Made by a program: the position numbers and the translations under genes. The notes beneath the pieces are model-generated. The model ran no database searches and was not told the DNA's origin. It worked only from the letters and a program-made list of their open reading frames with translations. Shown in pieces: positions 20,741-27,719 of a stretch of DNA of 27,719 nucleotides. Each line of letters starts with the position of its first letter. Position 1 is the first letter of the stretch. The stretch lies in contig NW_025955436.1 of the NCBI RefSeq assembly GCF_022376445.1, forward strand, positions 1 to 27,719, given 5' to 3'. This stretch comes from Fomitopsis serialis (taxonomy: Eukaryota > Basidiomycota > Agaricomycetes > Polyporales > Fomitopsidaceae).

Positions 20741-23369
20741 TCATCCTACGACCTTCTTGGCGTTGACCGTCTGTATGTCGACAGAAAGGATATCCTGTAG
20801 GAAGGTGCGTCATTCAGTCTCGCGTCACCTCCCAAGGGAACTGACATACCTTGCCAGCGCGCAGCTCCGAGGGAGAAGGCATCAAGCCCAGGCGGAGCAG
20901 TTCCGACGCCTTGCTGACGACAGGGTCCTTCTGCATACTGTTCATGTCGGGTCGTTGAGCGCTCTCATTCTGCTTCGCGAGTTGAATGCTGCTTACCTCG
21001 CCACAGCGACAACCTTGTCGTCCTTCACGTAGTACGCGATGAACTGCCGGACATGATCAGTACGATGAAGTACGAGCTTGCATGTTGGCAGCTACCTTTA
21101 ACTCATCGGGGTTGCCGACGATGATCACGTCCTCGAACCCAGCACCTACGCCGCAGTAGCGGAGCTGCTGGCCCTCTGGACCGGGTATAACAATCTAGTC
21201 AATCACTGCTCCTCCGCCTCAAACAAGAACACACGCACGGGCACTCCAGAAAACAGGGACCTTGACGAATGGCTGTCCCTTGCCCTCTGCGATTGTCTTG
21301 CCCGTCGCACGTCCCTGGTTACCCGCGACCTACGCCCCAGACTATATCAGCCACCAGGCGGATCTTCCGCGATACCAGCACCCTTCCTCACATTCCAGTG
21401 CTCGATCCTACGAAGTTCCCCTGTCCCAGGTTGGGGGTACATCGCGATATCCCCGATGGCATACACGCCCTGCAGGCCCTTCACCCTCAGGTACTCGTCC
21501 ACTAGTACCGCACCGGTCTTGTCGAGCGCGCTCTCGAAGCCCTTGCTCTGCCCGCTCTTGAGGTACTCGGTCGCGGGCCCGACGCCGACGCCCATGATGA
21601 TCGCGTCCGCGGGGAGCGTGTGCTCGCCTGCGCTGCTCTTCACGACGACTGCGGCGGCCTTGGAGCCGTCGTTCGGCGAGGGCACGATCTTCGAGACCTG
21701 GGCGTTCATGTGGAAGTGCGCGCCTTTGGACTCGTGGAACTAAGGGTGCAGAGGTTACCTTCAAATTGAGAATGTGCATATGGTGGGATGGTGCCACGGT
21801 ACCTTCATGAGCCCCCGACCGACTTCCTTGCCGAGGACGGACTCGAAGGGGACGGTGTCTTGTCCGACGACGTCGATGGATGCGAGCTTTCTGCTGGATA
21901 CAGCGACGACGAGCTCCATGCTGATGAACGAGGAGCCGATCACGACCAGCCGCTTGCCTTCCTTGCACGCTACGGCCGACACTCAGCTGCTCTTCCCGCA
22001 GTACTACAACACCGGAAACACCCACCTGCGTCGATCTTCTGCGCATCCTCGACGCCGCGCATCGTATACACGTTGCTCAGACTCGCGCCGTCGATCGGGA
22101 GGCGGCGAGGAAGCCCACCGGTGGCGAGGACGAGCGTCTCGTACGGGACGGTGGTGCCGTCGGTAAGGCGCACGCTTTTCGCGGGCGCGTCGACGGACTC
22201 GACCTGTACGCCTGTGCGCAGATCCACGCCGTACTTCGTCTTGAGATCTGCCGCCGAGCGCCATTCGATCTTGGCGGGATCGGTTATGAGCGCCTTGCTC
22301 AGCTTCGTCCTGCGAGGGTTGTAAGGTGCCGTATGGTATTTAATACCAGATATATGCGCACCTGTCGATGGGGCTGTAATGCTCCTTGGAGAGGACGGTG
22401 ATCGGGCCGTTGAAGCCATGCTGCAGACATCCAAGTCAGTCAGATTTTTCTGTTAGGATTCAACATATCCGAGTAGCAATCGGCTCATCACGACCTAATC
22501 CATATATGCGCTCGATGTGCAAAAGGGACGGCCAGAGCTTGCGCCGGGCCAGGCCGTGACGCCTGCTCGAAGCGTCACTCACCTCCCGCAAACTTTCGAT
22601 GCAATGGAAGGTACCACTTCCTCCCCCGACAATGACAACGCCCTTCCCGCTGCCTACCCCGGTGGCAAGCAGCTTGGACTGGCGGGACATGTTGTTCTTG
22701 AGCGTGTCGGAGGGATTCGCGGTCACGTGGATCTTCCCATCGGCGATATGAGCTTTGAAAGAGTGGATCGCCATGGGCGCGGGCGCATCCTCTACATGCA
22801 CGCCGAGTGTTTACTGGCATGATTCAAAAGAGAATATGCAGACTGTGACGTACCGATATCGCCAGTGGAGACATTGAAACATGCTGTTTAGTTCAGTTAG
22901 CATTTATTCATCCACTCAGCGCATACCCCAATCAAATGGACGAACCTCCGTGCCAAGGACTGTGTTATAGTACAAATTAATGGTTGATCGTTGAATTATG
23001 GGGCTCATCACGCACCAGACGACTCGGCCGTCAGCGGTGAGCACACCCTTCGCAAGCGGTGCGCCATAGTGAGTGCAGAATGCACTAGTCGCATGAATCT
23101 GATCGCCCAAACGTGAGAGGAGGACTTTTCCTTCGCCCTCAAAGTCGACTTGTTTCCTGGAGATGCAAATGAGCATGTAGGAGTATATGCGTCGGTTCTG
23201 TTACGCACAACTCTCCATCCTTCAGTTCAGACTCGTTGAGCACCGCGATGGTCTTTGCAGACATCTTGCGCGATTGGGCTGTTGGAACAAGCGGTTTGAA
23301 TAGATATGTTCTAGAGGATAGTGCGAGAATACAAGGGCGTGGACGAAAAGGACGAAGGAGGGAGTACAT
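20741..23369 (-). CDS. Rieske/AIF-like FAD-dependent oxidoreductase, 590 aa (555 aa from the second ATG)
   Basis: Fourteen exons: 23369-23209, 23156-23016, 22959-22946, 22883-22854, 22791-22583, 22420-22362, 22309-22026, 21969-21803, 21739-21392, 21329-21239, 21175-21096, 21043-20997, 20937-20850, 20794-20741. An N-terminal Rieske domain carries C81-T-H83 and C101-P-W-H104, the four ligands of a 2Fe-2S cluster. A pyridine-nucleotide disulfide-type reductase follows: FAD fold VVIVGGGSGT (about 167-176), NAD(P)-binding VVIGSSFISMEL (about 308-319) and the second FAD motif GVYAIGD (about 446-452). The domain order matches AIFM3/AIF-like proteins, which pass electrons from NAD(P)H via FAD. The upstream ATG (23369) adds 35 residues rich in Arg and hydroxylated residues with no acids, like a mitochondrial presequence. 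The second ATG (23264) has the better context (A at -3), so two isoforms are plausible. The gene diverges from SDH3. Confidence 0.93.
22946..22959 (-). other. 14-nt microexon encoding the second Rieske ligand pair
   Basis: The exon TCCTTGGCACGGAG completes a TGT codon from the previous exon and reads C-P-W-H-G-A across both junctions. The flanking introns are 56 nt (GTGCGT donor, ACAG acceptor) and 62 nt (GTTCGT donor, ACAG acceptor). Skipping it removes W103 and H104 and shifts the frame (14 is not a multiple of three). Confidence 0.88.
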
Positions 23370-23790
23370 ACGCTCGCGCCGACGCTGCAGAGGGTCGATA
23401 TAAGTACACACCCAATTTAGGCGATGACGTCGCTGCCATCACCATTGGTGTGCTCTCAGCTCTGGCCAATCACACACGCTCCATTTTGTCATCGGTGAAG
23501 CAAGCAAACGGGGTGACCACTAACACGTTCTGACACGCTCCAGTGGCGAAGTACGATTAATATACTGACCAGTGAGCGACACGCTACGTAGTTCGAGGAT
23601 TTGTGCTTGCTGGTTGAATTGTGGGTTGAAGTAAAGTAGAGATCACCGGCGTTGACTCAAGTACGCGACAGCTGTGTGACCGGGGACGCGTTCGGCACGT
23701 GAATTTCGTCACATCACGGTCCCTACGGCCGACGACTCCGCCGCGGTGACCGTGCTTGCCTACAAAGTCCACTATCCTCTCACTACCACC
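23370..23790. promoter_or_regulatory. Shared divergent promoter of the Rieske/AIF-like gene and SDH3
   Basis: Only 421 nt separate the two start codons. One CCAAT box (23466-23470, in GGCCAATCA) lies about 100 nt from the oxidoreductase ATG and about 320 nt from the SDH3 ATG. CCAAT boxes recruit the HAP complex, which controls respiratory genes in fungi. Joint control is inferred from layout. Confidence 0.55.
23466..23470 (+). promoter_or_regulatory. CCAAT box (HAP-complex type site)
   Basis: The + strand reads GGCCAATCA, a good match to the HAP2/3/5 consensus. It is placed in the divergent promoter of two redox genes. Confidence 0.45.
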
Positions 23791-24536
23791 ATGTCGTCTG
23801 CCAGAGTGTTAGGTCTGGGTTCCGCGCTTAGGCAGGCTCTCAAGCCGAGGGGTGAGTGCTGTCGCAACACTTCCGCGTCGAGCTCACGGTTTGAGCGCAC
23901 GTAGCCAATGCCTTCCGGGTGGTGGTTCCCAAGCGGCAAGTCGATCCTTCGACCTCAACTTGAGCATCTGCAGCTGACATGTCATATTGAATCAGTGGCG
24001 TCCAGACACAGTCTCTTCCCCCCTCGGCCATGAATGAAATCCTCAACACGCAACGCCTGAAGCGTCCCTCTAGCCCCCACTTCACCATCTACCAGCCTCA
24101 ACTGACTTGGCTCGGCTCGATTGCCAACCGTATGACTGGTTCTGCTCTGAGCGTCCGTATGTATTCGCGTGACCAGTATATCTAAGACTTCAAAGCTAAT
24201 ACCCGCGTAGTTCTGTACGGATATGCCCTTGCATACCTTGTCGCACCCGGGACGTTCGACTCCGTGCACGTCATCGAGTTCGTCGCTGGCCTTCCCGACG
24301 CCGTCAAATACACCGGGAAGGCTATCTTGGCCGCGCCCTTCGCGTTCCACTCGTGGAACGGTCTGCGGCACTTGGCTTGGGACACGGGCAAATGTACGTC
24401 ATACTACCCTCTCCAGGATGTACACTTCACTGATGATTGAACTTCTTCAGTCCTCAGCCTCAAGGGGGCGTACCAGACTGGTTATGCCGTGCTCGGGGCT
24501 ACCGCTGTCACGACTGTCGCGCTCGTCCTCCTGTGA
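23791..24536 (+). CDS. SDH3: Succinate dehydrogenase cytochrome b subunit (complex II), 173 aa
   Basis: Five exons: 23791-23851, 23905-23935, 23996-24156, 24211-24393, 24451-24536. The protein is one of two membrane anchors of mitochondrial complex II, carrying heme b and part of the ubiquinone site. The family signature is clear: RPSSPHFTIYQPQLTWLGSI followed by ANRMTGSALS, whose Ser and Arg line the quinone pocket, and HSWNGLRHLAWD, which holds the conserved histidine region of helix 2. Three hydrophobic helices follow in order. The N-terminus is basic and acid-free, as expected for a mitochondrial presequence, and the ATG context (CACCATGT) is good. The second intron is best read as GC-AG (GCAAGT at 23936, CAG at 23995); the alternative is a weak GTCGAT donor with the CAG at 24006, which also keeps frame and gives two fewer residues. 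Complex II anchors are targets of SDHI fungicides. Confidence 0.95.
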
Positions 24537-24776
24537 TGTAGCTATATTTGTAGACAATGCACAAGAGGCTGTGATCCTAGGATTCGCATTCACAGGCTGT
24601 ACTCGGACCTTGACGGCTCGGTGGCAAACTGCATAAGAAGCCAATCCCCATTGTACTGAGGTTCACAGCTTTGACGTTTAGCGCGCTGATAATCACTCTT
24701 ATATGCGAACGCTAGCTTTGTCGCTCTTTCCCCGCCGGCGACTTCGTCCTCCCATTTGCTACCAGATCACGTAGGT

Positions 24777-27719
24777 ATGGGTAACAGCTACTCCATTGTG
24801 CAGCAGCTCTCGCGCGAGGAGCAGGAAGAGCGTGACTACGCGCGCCTTGTAGAGGCAGTAGAGGCAGCCCAGAACGCTCAGCTGCAGTTCGGGCAGTCCC
24901 CAGATGTCCCGGCACCGTATGGCCTACAAGGTTCTCATCCGCAGACTTCTACTCCAGGAAGTTGGCCTGCGCCTACGCCGTACCAGCCTCGGCAGAATGT
25001 ACGTTATTCCACTGGATTCGTCCCGCCAAGCTCGACACTTGGGCTCTTAGATCGTACGTTCGATGTGAATTTCATACCGATATTCAGTCCTCTCATGCAA
25101 GCGATTATTGTCTCAGAGACCAGGATCCCTGTTGCCACTTCGCAGCGGCCTCCTGCGCAGGAGAGGAAGAGCGATGGATCGCACACTATGGTAGAGTCGC
25201 CCGCCGATGGCGTGCCTATGCACATCCCGATGAAATTGAACGTACGTATTGTGGCATCCGAGCGGCCATCGTTCCCTGGTTAGGATCACGATAACATACG
25301 TCCCCTAGCGGTTTGTGAAGAAGCGTGCGCCATGCCTGCAAGGCAAGTTTCACTCCCTGAGCTCAGGATATCTCGGATACTCAGCGCTGTTCTTCTTAGT
25401 TACACACCGTCATCCAGCAACGTGTCAAGAGGACGGTCGCTGACTCGCCACCGGCCTTCCAGTAGGCCTCCGTCTCGCTCGCCTGATCGGCCGGTCATGC
25501 TGCGCATTGCGCCGGACCCTCCAAAGTACCCGGAGGATTCTCCCGCGTGCGTGAAAAGGACCCTCCGAAGTACCCGGAGGATTCTCCCGCGCAAAGTACC
25601 CGGAGGATGCATTGCGAGCCCTCAGTATCGGCGTGCCTCGTCACCGGATTCCCCGGCTAGCCGCCATGAGAGCATGCGCCGAAGTCCTAGCATAGCTCGT
25701 GGCTGCGATCACTGCACTCCTTCTCTCTTCGCCCGTCGTGATACGGCGCCAGAATGTCCTCCGGAAGCCATACCTACATCACGTCCCCCTTCAGCTTCAG
25801 TGGTCAGCTACAGGAGCCGTTCTTCCCGAGTCACGTCGTTAGGACCTCGTGCTCGTCGTTCGAGTCGCTCCCCTCCCCAGGCTGTTATCATGTCTGTCGT
25901 GCTTCGAGCAGGGACGCCTCCCCGATGTAGGGATCCGTCACCGCTTTCTCGCGAGAGCCGCAGACATGCAAGTCGATCTCCATCGCCGAGCACCCATGTT
26001 TGTCCCACAAAGCCCGCTGCCCAGCGAGGCACCCTCGTCCCCCCGCTCGTAGCGACGCGGCTACCCTCATTGTCTCCGCCACCAACGTCCCGGGAACGAT
26101 CAATGCGCACGGAGGATTCTGTGCGTCGTCGCCCTTCGGAGACTGCGATTTCGGTGGAAAGGCCTCCGAGTCGGAGATCACGGTCGAGCAGTCCGCACAT
26201 TGATTTTAACAGGCAGATGAGGAGCCGGCGTCCCGTCGATGTGCCAGTGGGTCGCTATGAACGGCCTATCCCCGACATGCCGTCGAGGAGATCATCGCCT
26301 GGGAGCATCCATTCACTGCGCAGAAGCAGCCCAGTGGTCATATTGCCACCTCCGGCGAGCGATGACAGAGATCATTCCATCGAACACAGAGAGTCGCCTC
26401 GTCTTGCCCCAGCCGCGGGACCCTCAGGCGATGTTGCTCCGCTCACGCATAGGCGCTCGCAGAGTCTGTCAACACGACTGGTACACCCAAATAGACACGG
26501 AGTCTTGCAGAATTTCTTCCAGGGCTTGTTGTCCAGAAACCATACTGATGCAGATGTACCGTTGTCCAGTGCCTCCGGCCCGGTTTCAGCGTCCTCAGGG
26601 TGGGCCGACCTCCGACCACCCACGAGAGCCGGCGCTAGGGGCTCTGGTCGTGCGTGTCTGGTGATGGAGGGACCGCGGCCTGACATTCCCCCACCCCCGC
26701 AAGCATTATGCGTCCAAGTCGTCGCACCTGGGTCTGTTCCCGTAGGCAGACCGCAGGCTCTGCGCATCGTTGACCCGCCCCTGCTACAGCCTGCATTTGT
26801 AGAACCCGCACATGCACCGCAGGTCGTTGGGGCCTCGCAATACGCGCACGTACACCGGGTCCCTACTTTACGCCCTTCTAGCCCAAAGGGTAGCGTGAAG
26901 AGCCTAATCTCTGGTGCACATTCTACGAATCTTGCCGCAACCTTCACGGGCAGGCAGGGCTCTGGCTTGTACGAGAAAGTTCGCAGCCCATCACCTCCGG
27001 GGGCTTGCATACCACCCAATGTGCCGTTCCAGCCGTATGTAAATCTCGTGCACGCGGTTGGTCTCCCACATCAGCTGAAGAGCAAGGCGGAAGATGGGTG
27101 GCGCCCGGCATGGAGGGTGTTCCCGTTGAAGGTCTTCCGGGGCTCGGACTACAAGATCATGAAGATAGAGGCCGCGTGGGACGACGAGGCGCTGTTGAGC
27201 GAATTGCGGAGAACGTATGACGATCTGCGGACGGTGTGGAGGAAGTGGTTCTCGTTGAGGAACGTCGCGTGAGTTACCATGTTGACGTTTTTATATAAGC
27301 TTACAAGGATGTCTGCTGACGACGATGGCTTGCAATAGCTCGATGACGATGGTACATGTGAGTCAAAACGTTTTCATCTTGCTCGATAGAACGCTTAGCG
27401 GGTCTCCATACACAGGCAGACCACTCAATTATATACCCGCAACGCGTCGGGCCAGCGAAGGTCAGCCCGTCAAAAAACATGCGCCTGCGCTGGTTCCTGC
27501 ACCACCCGTCCTACATGAGAGGGCGGCACGAGTTCATGCAGGTCCTGACAGCTCGCACCGATCTCGGATCGAGTTCGTGGAGCGGTGGCAGCTCTCTCGG
27601 ATAGCCATCGCTGTTCTGCTCCCTGTGCTGGCCTCGGTGGTGATCGGGGTCGTGTACAGTATCGCAGCAAGTGACCCTTCGACCGCGTTCACGATTGCAG
27701 GTACGTCTTGACGTGTTGA
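24777..27719 (+). CDS. Double-anchored Ser/Arg/Pro-rich protein (paralog B), partial and frameshifted
   Basis: This relative of the gene at 7903-10218 runs off the right edge. Proposed exons: 24777-25053, 25117-25241, 25309-25346, 25400-27268, 27339-27357, 27416-27700. The first intron is 63 nt and in frame; the intron 25347-25399 has a weak GTTTCA donor, so the joins before 25400 are tentative. The N-terminus MGNSYS fits an N-myristoylation signal (G2, S6). The long exon is rich in Ser, Arg and Pro. The conserved C-terminal blocks are WDDEALLSELRRTYDDL, SLRNVASMTMV, PQRVGPAKVS, MRLRWFLHHP and IEFVERWQLSRIAIAVLLP, the last starting the first membrane helix. Between LTARTDLG and IEFVERW the frame shifts by one base (27566-27569), where paralog A reads DIGIEFVERW. 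So either the gene is a recent pseudogene or there is a sequence error. Function is unknown. Confidence 0.68.
25514..25608 (+). repeat. Local direct repeats, AAGTACCCGGAGGAT core in three copies
   Basis: A 34-nt unit at 25514-25547 recurs at 25558-25591 with one mismatch, and a third partial copy (CAAAGTACCCGGAGGAT) follows at 25592-25608. Spacings are 44 and 26 nt, so the three copies are read in three different frames within the open exon of paralog B. Confidence 0.75.
27566..27569 (+). other. One-base frameshift in paralog B
   Basis: Upstream of this point the conserved frame reads MRLRWFLHHP through TARTDLG; downstream the conserved frame IEFVERWQ is offset by one base. No GT-AG intron fits between them. 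The upstream frame stops shortly after, at about 27599. Confidence 0.7.

Noticed and set aside
20324..20800. 158-codon + strand frame downstream of the membrane-protein gene
   Set aside because: Overlaps the last exon of the oxidoreductase antisense; composition and start context are not gene-like.
23940..24006. GT-AG alternative to the SDH3 GC-AG intron
   Set aside because: The GTCGAT donor is weak compared with GCAAGT; kept only as an alternative because both preserve frame.
1..27719. Transposon, LTR, CRISPR or secondary-metabolite cluster
   Set aside because: I saw no reverse transcriptase, transposase, integrase, long terminal repeats, regularly spaced repeats, or biosynthetic core enzymes on either strand.

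Overview
The window reads as nuclear DNA of a filamentous basidiomycete, most likely an agaricomycete. Genes are cut by many short introns (mostly 48-70 nt, GTNNGT donors, CTNAN-like branch sites, YAG acceptors). GC content is moderately high. There are no bacterial operons, ribosome-binding sites or tRNAs, and I recognise no transposon. Several proteins belong to families I know only from agaricomycetes. All gene models below were spliced by hand. The five fully traced long models (I-BAR, EF-hand/ZZ, single-pass membrane, Rieske/AIF-like, SDH3) keep one open frame through every junction.

Layout. 1-4385 has no gene I recognise; one weak spliced reading frame (2260-3150) and a purine-rich tract (3730-4165) stand out. 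4386-7162 (+) encodes an I-BAR/IMD membrane-curvature protein of 854 aa in five exons. 7903-10218 (-) encodes a proline-rich protein with a C-terminal double membrane anchor (paralog A). 10705-11082 and 11266-11509 (+) are two small uncertain genes. 11572-16124 (-) is a 14-exon gene for a 1272-aa protein with an MLKL/HeLo-like helical N-terminus, a canonical EF-hand loop and C-terminal zinc-binding cysteine clusters. 16925-20092 (+) is a Ser/Thr/Pro-rich single-pass membrane protein of 896 aa. 20741-23369 (-) is a 14-exon Rieske/AIF-like flavoprotein oxidoreductase. 23791-24536 (+) is SDH3, the cytochrome b subunit of succinate dehydrogenase. 24777 to the window edge (+) is paralog B, a relative of the 7903-10218 gene, which carries a one-base frameshift near its C-terminus.

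Themes. The SDH3 and Rieske/AIF-like genes are divergent and share a 421-nt intergenic region with a CCAAT box, which suggests co-regulation of two mitochondrial/redox genes. Much of the rest is membrane or membrane-associated: I-BAR, two double-anchored paralogs, a mucin-like single-pass protein, and a helical-bundle/EF-hand/zinc protein that may be a calcium-responsive or cell-death-type factor. Splicing is unusually informative here. A 14-nt exon encodes half of the Rieske cluster, there are 19-, 27-, 30-, 31- and 32-nt exons, two introns appear to use GC-AG borders, and several introns are a multiple of three long and lack stops, so retention would give in-frame variants.
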